This document shows positions 1-8,314 of a stretch of DNA of 49,269 nucleotides, in pieces. The position numbers and the translations under genes are program-made. Position 1 is the first letter of the stretch. Every line of letters begins with the position of its first letter. This DNA is from Pseudomonas extremorientalis (GTDB lineage Bacteria; Pseudomonadota; Gammaproteobacteria; Pseudomonadales; Pseudomonadaceae): contig NZ_MDGK01000023.1 in NCBI RefSeq assembly GCF_001870465.1, forward strand, positions 1 to 49,269, given 5' to 3'. The notes beneath the pieces were generated by a model. It saw nothing but the letters and a program-made list of their open reading frames with translations. It did no database searches and was not told the origin of the DNA.

Positions 1-17
1 AGGTCATCGTCAAGATT
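1..17 (+). rRNA. rrf: 5S ribosomal RNA, 3' end only (first copy)
   Basis: The first 17 bases are identical to the 3' end of the complete 5S gene that follows (to about 241) and are likewise followed at once by an intrinsic terminator. The window therefore begins inside a first 5S gene, and the rest of that rRNA operon lies to the left, outside the window. Confidence 0.85.
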
Positions 18-26
18 AAATTCCAG

Positions 27-58
27 AACCCCTGATTGCTAACGCAGTCAGGGGTTTT
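27..58 (+). terminator. Intrinsic terminator after first 5S copy
   Basis: A stem AACCCCTGA / TCAGGGGTT, extended by four inner pairs (one G-U) around a TAAC loop, is followed by a TTTT run. It sits ten bases behind the first 5S end and is closely related to the terminator behind the second 5S copy. Confidence 0.85.
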
Positions 59-122
59 GTTTATGTAGAAGTCCATGAATTTCACCGGCACGTTGCTAAC
101 CCAACGGTCCGGTACACAGAAT

Positions 123-241
123 TTCTTGACGACCATAGAGCATTGGAACCACCTGATCCCATCCCGAACTCAGCAGTGAAACGATGCATCGCCGATGGTA
201 GTGTGGGGTTTCCCCATGTGAGAGTAGGTCATCGTCAAGAT
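123..241 (+). rRNA. rrf: 5S ribosomal RNA (second, complete copy)
   Basis: About 119 nt with the typical gammaproteobacterial 5S core: conserved CCTGATCCCATCCCGAACTC, a later CGCCGATGGTAG, and a closing helix in which CTTGACGA near the 5' end pairs with TCGTCAAG at the 3' end. Ends are set from that helix and may be off by one to three bases. The copy lies about 105 bp behind the first 5S copy. No promoter was seen in the spacer, so it may depend on read-through past the first terminator, or on processing of a longer precursor. Confidence 0.93.
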
Positions 242-249
242 TGAATTCC

Positions 250-284
250 AAAACCCCTGTCTGCTAGCGCAGACAGGGGTTTTG
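250..284 (+). terminator. Intrinsic terminator after second 5S copy
   Basis: A 15-bp perfect stem (AAAACCCCTGTCTGC / GCAGACAGGGGTTTT) with a TAGC loop, the right arm running into TTTT. It is the strongest terminator in the window and marks the end of the rRNA operon. Confidence 0.9.
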
Positions 285-383
285 TCGTTTGGGGCTATAA
301 GTCGGCACAATTTGTAGTTTCCTCACATATGCCTACCGCTGGTCAGTTTCCTGCTTAAAAATCAGAAACGTCTCACAATTTTC

Positions 384-410
384 TAAGCTTTACCGCGGCT
401 TGGCCGAAAG
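384..410 (+). promoter_or_regulatory. Putative sigma-28 (FliA) promoter of the chemoreceptor gene
   Basis: TAAGCTTT (384-391), exactly 11 bases, then GCCGAAAG (403-410). The known FliA consensus is TAAAGTTT-N11-GCCGATAA, so six of eight bases match in each element and the spacing is ideal. It lies about 110 bp upstream of the chemoreceptor start at 524. Chemoreceptor genes in Pseudomonas are commonly controlled by FliA, which supports the call; transcription itself is not shown by the sequence. Confidence 0.6.
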
Positions 411-523
411 CCTGACGAGCCATGCGTGCACCGAAATAGAGCGGCCCGAGAAGCTGCCTATACCGTTACATGGAATGTTCCGCTCGGCACGCTCACCCCC
501 CTTTGGCAAAAGAAGTCGATGAA

Positions 524-2404
524 ATGAATCTCAAGTTCAGTCATAAAATTCTGCTGGCCGCGTCAGGCGTCGTGGTTCTGGCCTTCGCGTTATTCACCCT
601 CTACAACGACTACCTGCAGCGCAGCACGATCAAGCAGAACCTGGAGTCGTCCATCCAGCAATCCGGTGAACTCACTGCCAGCAGTGTGCAGAACTGGCTT
701 AGTGGCCGAATATTGGTGCTCGAAAGCCTTACGCAAAACGTTGCTCACCAAGGCAGTGGTGCCGACCTTCCTGGCCTGGTTGATCAGCCGGCGTTCACTG
801 ATAACTTCCAGTTCACCTATGTTGGCCAAACCAACGGCGTGTTTACCCAACGTCCTGACGCAAAAATGCCCGACGGCTACGATCCCCGTCAGCGCCCTTG
901 GTACAAACAAGCAGTCGCTGCAGATAAACCCATGCTTACGCCACCCTATATGGCAGCGGTGGGTGGGCAGATCGTGACCATTGCCATGCCGGTAAAAAAG
1001 AACGGCGAGTTGCTCGGTGTGGTCGGCGGTGACCTGAGTCTGCAGACCCTGGTGAAGATCATCAACTCGGTGGATTTTGGCGGCATTGGTCATGCGTTCC
1101 TGGTCAGTGGTGACGGGCAAGTCATCGTCAGTCCCGATCAGGACCAGGTGATGAAAAACCTCAAGGACATCTACCCCGGCACCCAAGTGCGGATTGAGAA
1201 GGTCAGTCAGGACGTCGTTCTCAATGGCCAGGACCGAATCTTGTCATTCACCCCTATCAGCGGCTTGCCAGGCGCGGATTGGTATATCGGCCTATCGATT
1301 GATAAAGATAAAGCCTACGCACCGCTGGGCAAATTCCGGACATCTGCGTTGATTGCCATGTTGATCGCCGTGGTTGCGATTGCCGTGCTCCTGAGCTTGC
1401 TGATTCAAGTCTTGCTGCGACCCCTGACCACTATGGGCGTGGCGATGCAGGATATCGCCCAGGGCGAGGGTGACCTGACCCGTCGTCTGGCGGTCACCAG
1501 CAAGGACGAATTTGGCGAAGTCGGCAGTGCGTTCAATCAGTTCGTAGAGCGCATCCATGCTTCGATTTCGGAAGTGTCCTCGGCTACCCGCCAGGTGCAT
1601 GACTTGTCCCAGCGTGTGATGGCCTCGTCCAATGCCTCAATCGTCGGTTCCGACGAGCAAAGCGCGCGCACTAACAGCGTCGCCGCAGCGATCAATGAAC
1701 TGGGTGCCGCCACCCAGGAAATCGCGCGCAACGCCGCCGATGCGTCACAACACGCCAGTGGTGCCAGCGAGCAGGCCGACGATGGCCGCAAAGTGGTCGA
1801 GCAGACCATCCTTGCCATGTCTGAGTTGTCGCAAAAGATCAGCTTGTCCTGCACCCAGATCGAGACCCTGAACGCCAGCACCGACAACATCGGTCACATC
1901 CTTGATGTGATCAAAGGCATCTCCCAGCAAACCAATTTGCTGGCGCTTAACGCTGCCATCGAGGCCGCCCGTGCAGGTGAGGCCGGGCGAGGCTTTGCAG
2001 TGGTCGCCGACGAGGTGCGTAACCTGGCTCACCGCACCCAGGAGTCGGCCGAGGAGATCCACAAAATGATCACTTCGCTGCAAGTAGGCTCGCGCGAAGC
2101 GGTCACCACCATGAACGCCAGCCAGGCCTCCAGCGAAGAAAGCGTAGAAGTCGCGAACCAGGCTGGTGAGCGCCTGGTAAGTGTGACGCAGCGGATCGTT
2201 GAGATCGACGGCATGAACCAGTCCGTCGCCGCAGCTACTGAAGAACAGACGGCCGTGGTGGAGACCCTCAATGTGGACATCAATCAGATCAACTTGCTGA
2301 ACCAGCAGGGCGTGGCGAATCTCAATGAAACCCTGAAGGATTGCGATGCCCTTTCGCAGCAGGCCAATCGTTTGAAGCAATTGGTCGATAGCTTCAAGAT
2401 ATGA
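524..2404 (+). CDS. Methyl-accepting chemotaxis protein, PctA/CtaA-type amino-acid receptor (dCache, HAMP, MCP signal)
   Basis: A transmembrane chemoreceptor of 626 residues. TM1 is at about 9-29, the periplasmic double-Cache sensor at about 30-268, TM2 at about 270-297, HAMP after it, then a long signalling coiled coil with the highly conserved tip ([19 protein letters not shown], from about residue 465). The sensor shows the universal amino-acid binding signature: Y119, R124, W126, Y127 within [10 protein letters not shown], and D170 in GGDLSL. The N-terminus closely resembles P. aeruginosa PctA/B/C. It should therefore sense L-amino acids and signal through CheA/CheW; the exact ligand range is not predictable. 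There is no C-terminal CheR-tethering pentapeptide. The open frame begins at 470, but the ATG at 524 starts directly with the family-like [11 protein letters not shown], so it was preferred. A FliA-like promoter lies upstream. Confidence 0.93.
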   Translation: MNLKFSHKILLAASGVVVLAFALFTLYNDYLQRSTIKQNLESSIQQSGELTASSVQNWLSGRILVLESLTQNVAHQGSGADLPGLVDQPAFTDNFQFTYVGQTNGVFTQRPDAKMPDGYDPRQRPWYKQAVAADKPMLTPPYMAAVGGQIVTIAMPVKKNGELLGVVGGDLSLQTLVKIINSVDFGGIGHAFLVSGDGQVIVSPDQDQVMKNLKDIYPGTQVRIEKVSQDVVLNGQDRILSFTPISGLPGADWYIGLSIDKDKAYAPLGKFRTSALIAMLIAVVAIAVLLSLLIQVLLRPLTTMGVAMQDIAQGEGDLTRRLAVTSKDEFGEVGSAFNQFVERIHASISEVSSATRQVHDLSQRVMASSNASIVGSDEQSARTNSVAAAINELGAATQEIARNAADASQHASGASEQADDGRKVVEQTILAMSELSQKISLSCTQIETLNASTDNIGHILDVIKGISQQTNLLALNAAIEAARAGEAGRGFAVVADEVRNLAHRTQESAEEIHKMITSLQVGSREAVTTMNASQASSEESVEVANQAGERLVSVTQRIVEIDGMNQSVAAATEEQTAVVETLNVDINQINLLNQQGVANLNETLKDCDALSQQANRLKQLVDSFKI

Positions 2405-2448
2405 CCCGCTGATTCAACGGCGGGGGCGCATCGAGTCGCTCCTGCCGT

Positions 2449-2907
2449 TTAGCTGAGCATTCGACGGACATTGTCCAGGGCGCTGCTGGCAAAGCCTTGC
2501 ACAAACTGTTCGAACCCCTCGTTCGCCTCCTCTGTGGGCTCTGCAATAATTGTCCACATCACCTCGGCGCGCTCCGCTTCAATTGCTTCCACTTGGATCG
2601 CCGCCCATAGTCTGGCCACACCCAGGGTGTTGTAGATCGTGGTCCAGGTCATGTGCATAGCCTGCTCGTCCCGGCTATTGAGTTGCTCCACTACACAATT
2701 GCCATCGCGGAAGAATTTTGTCCGCAAGGCGCCCACGCCTGAGCCCATCATTTCGATATGGCTCAAGTCCGGAATGAACATATCGAAGCCGGCAAATTGC
2801 CCCACCATGTCCCACAGGCGAGAGGCGGAGCAGTTGACCACAACGGACGCCACTATCGGCAGGCCACTCGGGTTGCGGATTAACGTATCGGGTTGCAGCA
2901 GTTTCAT
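2449..2907 (-). CDS. mgoD: MgoD/PvfD-like SRPBCC (polyketide cyclase/START-like) protein
   Basis: A 152-residue protein of the SRPBCC/polyketide-cyclase fold: N-terminal VASVVVNCSASRLWDMVGQF strand and helix, a central strand region, and a long C-terminal helix (EGFEQFVQGFASSALDNVRRML). It is last in the four-gene operon, 18 bp behind the NRPS gene, with an AGGA ribosome site in the gap. Gene order, size and fold match mgoD of the P. syringae mangotoxin-generating operon and pvfD of P. entomophila. These proteins are needed for full signal production, but their exact chemical step is not settled. A hydrophobic pocket for a pathway intermediate is an inference from the fold. Confidence 0.82.
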   Translation of the reverse strand: MKLLQPDTLIRNPSGLPIVASVVVNCSASRLWDMVGQFAGFDMFIPDLSHIEMMGSGVGALRTKFFRDGNCVVEQLNSRDEQAMHMTWTTIYNTLGVARLWAAIQVEAIEAERAEVMWTIIAEPTEEANEGFEQFVQGFASSALDNVRRMLS

Positions 2908-2925
2908 GAGGTTGTCCTGGGGTAT

Positions 2926-5900
2926 TCAAAGAAAGCCGATGGCCTTGAGGTAATTGCAGCCTTTGCTCAACAGTGCCGTGTCCTTTGCGGGGTAGTGTTC
3001 ACCCATCTGCTGGACACCTAGTCGCGCGTTGTCGTAACGAATCATTGAAGTGTCCCCGATGTCTTCGTCGAGACGGTCGAGGTAAAAACCGAGCACGCCA
3101 AACAGTGCGTTGTCCTGGCTTACCGTTCGCAGCGCCTGCTGCCATTGCGCGATGCCCACTCGCTTGAAGCGATGGCCCGCCCGACTGAACGCATCCAGGT
3201 AGTGCGCCCAGCTCAACGGTTGTGGGTTATGCAGGTTGAACACACTCCGGCTGGCGTGAAAGCGGGTGCAGTGGAATGCAATGAAGCGAGCCAGAAAGTC
3301 CACCGGCATCAGGTCGAAGTTCAGTGCCAGCCGGGGCAGCAGGCCCAGTTGCAGTGACCCCTTGAGCATCAGCATCAGGCGATTTTTTTGCGGCTGGCAC
3401 GCACCGTTTCGGCTGTTGAAGCTGATATTGCCGGGACGATGGATATTCACCCAGGCACCGCGCGCCACCGCATGCCCCAACTGCCGCTCCGCAACCCATT
3501 TGGACAGGTTGTAGCCATTCTTGATGTACAGCGGCAGCGTGGTAGAGGCGGGTGCTTCGAGGACATAGCCCTGCGAGTCGACACTGCTTGAGGCCGACAG
3601 TGTCGAGACAAAGTTGAAGACTTTCTTGCGGTGGGTTTCACACAAGCGCAGGCATTCGCGTATGGGGTCAACGTTGTCCCGCGTCAGTGACGCATAGTCC
3701 ATCACGTGATTGACCCGCGCCGCGTTATGGACCAGCACGCCGAAGTCTCTGGCGAGAGACTCATGCACAGCGTCAGCCAGGCCCAATCGAGGTTGGCTGA
3801 TATCGGCCGCATATACCTTCACTCGGCTCAGGTCCACATGCTCCAGGCGGTATTCATGTAACGCCTGGATGAGTCGTGACATTGGCGACCGCCCCGGTTC
3901 CTCACGTACCAGGCACGCCACCTCGGTTGCACCAGCGGCCAGTAATGCTTCGACGATATGGACACCCACAAAACTGTTGGCTCCGGTCACGATCACTTTG
4001 TGCGGATCACCTGCACGGTCCTCGGGCAATGTGTCGAGCACCCACTCCGATTGAGCATCACGAGCGGCCCGGCCGGATCCTGCATCAGGTCGTTCACCGT
4101 TCTCCACCAGCGTTGCGAGCGTACGAATCGTCGGCACTTCAATAAAGTGACTCAACACAAAGCTACGGCCGAATTGCTCGCGAACACGCAGCAGCAAGGT
4201 CGATAGCAAAATCGAATGCCCGCCGAGATCGAAGAAGCTCTGGTCAATAGACAGATTACCTGCGGGCACTGCCAGCAGCTCGCTCCACAAGCAGGACAAC
4301 CGAACGTGAAGCGGATTTTTCGCGGCACTGCCGTCCGCTTGCAACGCAGGCCGAATCGGCAGTGCCAGCAATGCCGGCCGGTCGACTTTCCCATTGACGG
4401 AGCACGGCAGGTGGGGCAACACCTCCCAGAACCCCGGCTGCATGTAGTCTGGCAGCCATTGCCGTGCATGGTGCTTCAGGGCGGCCACGCTCGCGTCTGG
4501 TTCAGGCTGGGCGATGTAGCTGCGGATCCTGCTGTCCCGGTCGATTACTACCGCCACCTGGCGATACAGCCGACTATTGCGCAGGCATTGTTCAATCTCC
4601 TGCGGCTCGACCCGAAACCCGCGGATTTTCACTTGGTCATCACGCCGTCCACCCAGCACGATCCCGTCGGCGGTCCATCGTGCAAGGTCGCCACTGCGGT
4701 AGGCCCGCAGTGGCTGACCTCCTGGTACTGCCAGTTCCACGAAAGGACTGGCAGACGGTTGCGACGTGCCCACATACCCCAGGCTGACTCCGGGGCCGAC
4801 GATGTACACCTCACCCATCACCTCTTCATCCACCGGTTGCAGAGTGTCATCGAGGATCAGCACCTGGCTGTTGGCGATGGGGTAGCCGAGGTTGCGGTTG
4901 CAGTCACCGGGGTGCAGTGTCCGATGGGTGGCCAGCACCGTGGTCTCCGTGGGCCCGTACAGGTTGTGAAACCGGCACTGCCCTGCCAGGCGTTCGATGA
5001 CATGGGGTTCGCACACATCGCCGCCGGTCAGCAGGTGCGTCAGGCCCAATGGTTGATCAAGCGGCAGAATGCTCAACAGCGCAGGCGGCAAAAAGGCATG
5101 GGTGACGCGTTGCTGGTGGAGCAGATCCAACAGTTGCTCAGGGGCGTGGCGTTGTTCGGCGCTGGGGACGATCAACTCGGCACCCGCTATCAGAGCGGGG
5201 AAAATATCGATCAGCGATGAGTCGAAGCTCAATGGTGAGAACTGCAAGACACGGCTCTGGTCATCCAGGTTCATACAGGACCTGAACCAGGCCGTGAAAT
5301 GCGCCAGGTTTGCCTGGCTGAGCAGCACGCCCTTGGGTTGGCCTGTGGTGCCAGACGTAAAGAGCGTCATGCAGGGCGCATCGGGGTGGGGGCGAGCTGG
5401 CATCAACGCAAGCGTGAGGTCGACATGCCTGAGGTCGAGACGGGTGACATCCAGTGCAGTGAAGTGCGCTCGCAAAGGATGTTGACCGGCGTCCAGCAAC
5501 ACATGCGCCCCTGCGGTCTCGAGCATCACTTGATGGCGTGGTGGCGGGTGGTCCGGGCCTAGCGGTAGATACACCGCTCCACAGCCGAGCACCGCAAGGA
5601 TACTGGCGTACAACTCGATGGATTTTTCCAGGCACACGCCAACCACGGGGGGCGCCTGCGTATTGCCCAGCATGGGGTGTAACTGCTGCTGGATCGTGAG
5701 GGCCTGGACGTGCAACTCGCGGTAAGTCACTACGCTACCGGCGATCCTCAGCGCCGGTCGATCAGCGGACCTATGGAGGCTGGCCTGCACGCGTTCAATC
5801 AAGGGCACCTGAGCTTCGCGCAGTACTGTGAGGTCTTCGGTGCGGTTGAATCGATGGACAAACGCCAGCGCGTCAAGCGCATCCAAACCCTGCTCTGGCC

Positions 5901-6303
5901 AGTCATTGGCAACCGCACTCACAGAGAAATATCCAGGGTCCCGTGACAAACGACTGACGTGCAGCGCGACCCATTCCACCAATGCGTGGCTCACTTGGTG
6001 GCGTAACCGTTGCCCGTTGCCCGTTGGTTCGTCGGCGATGTCCAGGACTCCCGACAAGCTCCGGCTAGCCCCATAGGCGCGCAACTGCAGCGCGGGCAGT
6101 CCGCAGTCGGATACCGGGCCAACGCCCAGGCGCAGGCTCAACGCCGGGGTTGGGTCTGCCGGGTCCCGCAGCGGCTGACGTCCGTCGTCTATCCACAGGT
6201 CGACGCCTTCATCGCTCGAGGCATGCCCATGCTGTTCCAGCTCCCGTCTGATGGCGTCCAAGGCGCTGCTGGCACCGGAAAATCCGATTGTCAGGCGCCT
6301 CAT
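2926..6303 (-). CDS. mgoA: MgoA/PvfC-like non-ribosomal peptide synthetase (A-T-thioester reductase)
   Basis: 1125 residues. Residues 1-160 are an N-terminal region without a recognisable condensation motif. The adenylation domain spans about 165-650, with the A3 loop TSGTTGQPKG (316-325), A5 NLYGPTETT (448-456), the A8 region at about 537-570, and the A10 lysine in NGKVD near 638. The carrier domain has DLGGHS with the phosphopantetheine serine at S697. The reductase domain (about 768-1125) has the NAD(P)-binding TGANSFVG (773-780) and YxxxK (Y931, K935). It should load one amino acid and release it reductively. The specificity residues I read are roughly D-S-I-F-L-G-L-V-L, nearest to leucine-type codes; this alignment was made by eye. 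The gene overlaps mgoC by 4 bp. Homologues make leudiazen or valdiazen-type diazeniumdiolate signals together with the N-oxygenase. Confidence 0.9.
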   Translation of the reverse strand: MRRLTIGFSGASSALDAIRRELEQHGHASSDEGVDLWIDDGRQPLRDPADPTPALSLRLGVGPVSDCGLPALQLRAYGASRSLSGVLDIADEPTGNGQRLRHQVSHALVEWVALHVSRLSRDPGYFSVSAVANDWPEQGLDALDALAFVHRFNRTEDLTVLREAQVPLIERVQASLHRSADRPALRIAGSVVTYRELHVQALTIQQQLHPMLGNTQAPPVVGVCLEKSIELYASILAVLGCGAVYLPLGPDHPPPRHQVMLETAGAHVLLDAGQHPLRAHFTALDVTRLDLRHVDLTLALMPARPHPDAPCMTLFTSGTTGQPKGVLLSQANLAHFTAWFRSCMNLDDQSRVLQFSPLSFDSSLIDIFPALIAGAELIVPSAEQRHAPEQLLDLLHQQRVTHAFLPPALLSILPLDQPLGLTHLLTGGDVCEPHVIERLAGQCRFHNLYGPTETTVLATHRTLHPGDCNRNLGYPIANSQVLILDDTLQPVDEEVMGEVYIVGPGVSLGYVGTSQPSASPFVELAVPGGQPLRAYRSGDLARWTADGIVLGGRRDDQVKIRGFRVEPQEIEQCLRNSRLYRQVAVVIDRDSRIRSYIAQPEPDASVAALKHHARQWLPDYMQPGFWEVLPHLPCSVNGKVDRPALLALPIRPALQADGSAAKNPLHVRLSCLWSELLAVPAGNLSIDQSFFDLGGHSILLSTLLLRVREQFGRSFVLSHFIEVPTIRTLATLVENGERPDAGSGRAARDAQSEWVLDTLPEDRAGDPHKVIVTGANSFVGVHIVEALLAAGATEVACLVREEPGRSPMSRLIQALHEYRLEHVDLSRVKVYAADISQPRLGLADAVHESLARDFGVLVHNAARVNHVMDYASLTRDNVDPIRECLRLCETHRKKVFNFVSTLSASSSVDSQGYVLEAPASTTLPLYIKNGYNLSKWVAERQLGHAVARGAWVNIHRPGNISFNSRNGACQPQKNRLMLMLKGSLQLGLLPRLALNFDLMPVDFLARFIAFHCTRFHASRSVFNLHNPQPLSWAHYLDAFSRAGHRFKRVGIAQWQQALRTVSQDNALFGVLGFYLDRLDEDIGDTSMIRYDNARLGVQQMGEHYPAKDTALLSKGCNYLKAIGFL

Positions 6304-7247
6304 ATCGCGCCCCCAAGCATCGGCAAATAGTCTTTCAACGCGTGCACCACACTCGGTGTCTGCAGCAAACCGCTGTGTTGCAGGAAGCCAAGGATATTGC
6401 TCAACAGCGGGTGCCGGCGGGTGATGGGGAAGGTGAGCGCGGCGATTTCATTGCGCAACGCGTTGCGCAGGCTGGCGTCGATGTCGAGGTGTTCGATCAA
6501 GTGAAGGTCAAAGTCTTTTTGCAGATCGTTCGTCAGGTACTGAGCCAGGAACGTCGGCAGTACCTTGGCAATACTGTCGCGATCGTCCGCGGTCGCGGCT
6601 TGCCAATACATGCGTACGAGTCGCGTCCAGAAGTGCGCGTGGCGGCCTTCATCAAACAGGTGGTCGGCCATCAAGCCACGGATGGAGGCTTTGACACTGC
6701 TGTCCTTGGAGAATGCTGCTACATCATGGGTCACCGTGTTTTCGGCGATGGCCACGGCAATCAGTTCTACTGCATCGTGCAGATGGGCTGGCGCCTGGGC
6801 TTGTGCTGTCGGCAGTGCGCGGGTCAATTCGATTTGCCTGGGTAGCTCCAACGGCTGTATGCCGGTCAGGGCCACGGTTTGCTGCAGGAAATCCAGTGCG
6901 ACCAGTGCGTGGTAGTCCTCGTCCACGACGACCGTCATTGCATCAACGCGGCAGGCCAGGGGGAAGGGGATCGAGAAGCGGTTCTTGGCAATGCTGCGCG
7001 CAGTCTTGTCGACGATCTCTGTCTCGAATATCACCACGTCGTTGATGAACTTGTAGAAGCTCTGCACCAGCACGAAATCGCGCCATTGCGGGCAGTGTTC
7101 AAGAAAAGTCGCACTGAGCACCAACGGTTGGCGGCACAGTGGGTAGATCAGCTTGTCATCGTTTTCCAGCAAACGGCGAGGGCGTGTACGGATGGTTGCG
7201 CGGCGCTCCCAGTCGTCGGCGATGGATGGGTAGTCGCCGGTGTTCAT
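6300..7247 (-). CDS. mgoC: MgoC/PvfB-like diiron N-oxygenase (AurF family)
   Basis: 315 residues, all-helical. The expected AurF metal ligands are all present with the right spacing: E75, E110-x2-H113, E169, and H196-x3-E200-x2-H203 (in ADHLFDEGRHAHFW). In AurF the same pattern is E101, E136, H139, E196, H223, E227, H230. The enzyme should use a diiron centre and O2 to oxidise an amine nitrogen; in this pathway that builds the N-N(O) diazeniumdiolate. It overlaps mgoB upstream and mgoA downstream by 4 bp each, so the genes are translationally coupled. The first ATG at 7247 fits the overlap. Confidence 0.88.
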   Translation of the reverse strand: MNTGDYPSIADDWERRATIRTRPRRLLENDDKLIYPLCRQPLVLSATFLEHCPQWRDFVLVQSFYKFINDVVIFETEIVDKTARSIAKNRFSIPFPLACRVDAMTVVVDEDYHALVALDFLQQTVALTGIQPLELPRQIELTRALPTAQAQAPAHLHDAVELIAVAIAENTVTHDVAAFSKDSSVKASIRGLMADHLFDEGRHAHFWTRLVRMYWQAATADDRDSIAKVLPTFLAQYLTNDLQKDFDLHLIEHLDIDASLRNALRNEIAALTFPITRRHPLLSNILGFLQHSGLLQTPSVVHALKDYLPMLGGAI

Positions 7248-8002
7248 GGGCGCACCTCTTGCAACGAGCCCTGAACCTCATCCCAGAACGCGATGCGGTT
7301 TTCCATGGCGGTAAGGGCTGCGTCATGGGCCTGTTGCGCGTGCGCCGGGTCTGCGCTGGCGAGCCGTTCGAGCAACTGCTTGGCGGCCGGCCCATGCTCC
7401 TGGGCGTCCATCTCAATGTGACGCTTGAGGTAGGCGCACAAGGTAGGCGCCTGGTGGTGGAGGCGTTGATCGGATTGCAGGATGCGCTCGAACATGATCG
7501 GGATGACATGCTCGCGTCCGTACAGGAATGTTGCAGCCACACAATGGGTGGGAGCGCTCAGCGCGAGGTTCAAGGTGTCGCTGACAAAGCGCGCCACGCC
7601 AGGAAGAACCTCGACTTCCTGTAAGGCAGCATGTGCTTCCAGGCCTTGGCGTTGCAGCGTAATAAAGCGGTTGATAGACGTGGTGCTGGCGCCCACTTCG
7701 GCCATGGCCTCCAGATAGAGTTCGAAGTGGCTGCAATAGCCTTGCGCGGGATGTTCGTCCGACTCCTCGCCCAATACGATCTCATTGATCAGACGTGCGG
7801 CCAGCGGGTCTGTCGGTGGCAGCCAGGGCAGGCGTGTACAGGTCAGATCCTGTTGCAGGCGTTTGGCGAGGGTCATGAAGTCCCAGACTGCAAATACATG
7901 GCTCTCCATGAAAAGTTGTAACTTCCGTAAGGAAGTTATTTCTGAAAATAACGAATGGCTGCATAACTGCAGTTTTGCTGTTTCAAGTAACGGTTGATGC
8001 AT
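7244..8002 (-). CDS. mgoB: MgoB/PvfA-like DUF3050 (haem-oxygenase-like fold) protein
   Basis: 252 residues and the first gene of the mgo operon. The N-terminal half carries the DUF3050 hallmark: FMESHVFAVWDFMTLAKRLQ (about 31-50) followed by RLINEIVLGEESDE. The histidine and acidic residues suggest a metal-binding haem-oxygenase-like helical fold. Members of this fold are often non-haem iron oxidases, so an oxidative step in signal synthesis is plausible; its role is less certain than that of MgoC. The ATG at 8002 has only a weak AGG element upstream. The next ATG (about 7909) would cut into the conserved motif, so the longer form was kept. Confidence 0.85.
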   Translation of the reverse strand: MHQPLLETAKLQLCSHSLFSEITSLRKLQLFMESHVFAVWDFMTLAKRLQQDLTCTRLPWLPPTDPLAARLINEIVLGEESDEHPAQGYCSHFELYLEAMAEVGASTTSINRFITLQRQGLEAHAALQEVEVLPGVARFVSDTLNLALSAPTHCVAATFLYGREHVIPIMFERILQSDQRLHHQAPTLCAYLKRHIEMDAQEHGPAAKQLLERLASADPAHAQQAHDAALTAMENRIAFWDEVQGSLQEVRP

Positions 8003-8131
8003 GGTTGATGCCTATAAGTTGTCGCGTCTGCTGTGTAAACAGCGATGAGTTCTTTATGGTTGGCAGGGGGCAGTCGTTGTTAAACGGCTGCTGGCGTGCA
8101 GGGTCGCTAAATATGACGAGTGCCGGGGTTG

Positions 8132-8160
8132 TTAATAAATATAATAAGCGGGTTAAACAA
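8132..8160 (-). promoter_or_regulatory. Possible sigma-70 promoter for the mgo operon
   Basis: On the minus strand, TTGTTT (8160-8155) and TATTAA (8137-8132) are separated by 17 bases, inside an AT-rich stretch about 130 bp upstream of mgoB. The -10 match is imperfect. The rest of the 312-bp gap between mgoB and the GntR gene holds no convincing gene. Confidence 0.35.
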
Positions 8161-8167
8161 GTTGGCG

Positions 8168-8197
8168 AACATACAAATATGTTAGAAGTTTTTCTAA
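8168..8197. promoter_or_regulatory. Two abutting 16-bp inverted repeats upstream of mgo (candidate operators)
   Basis: AACATA-CAAA-TATGTT (8168-8183) and TTAGAA-GTTT-TTCTAA (8182-8197) are both perfect 6+4+6 palindromes and share two bases. They lie immediately upstream of the possible mgo -35 element. Such spacing suits a dimeric regulator bound twice on one DNA face, or two different regulators. No known consensus was recognised. Confidence 0.4.
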
Positions 8198-8314
8198 ATA
8201 ATATTTATGTAAGTTGGCGTCTTGGTTGTAAGTGGGAAGTTTCTTCGGGCGAGGCGCTCACCGTCAGTCAGGATGCCCCGCCACAGGGAAGGTCGGGGCA
8301 AGAGGGCCGTGTGC

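Noticed and set aside
2405..2448. A terminator between the convergent chemoreceptor and mgoD genes
   Set aside because: Only short imperfect GC pairings are present and no T-run on either strand.
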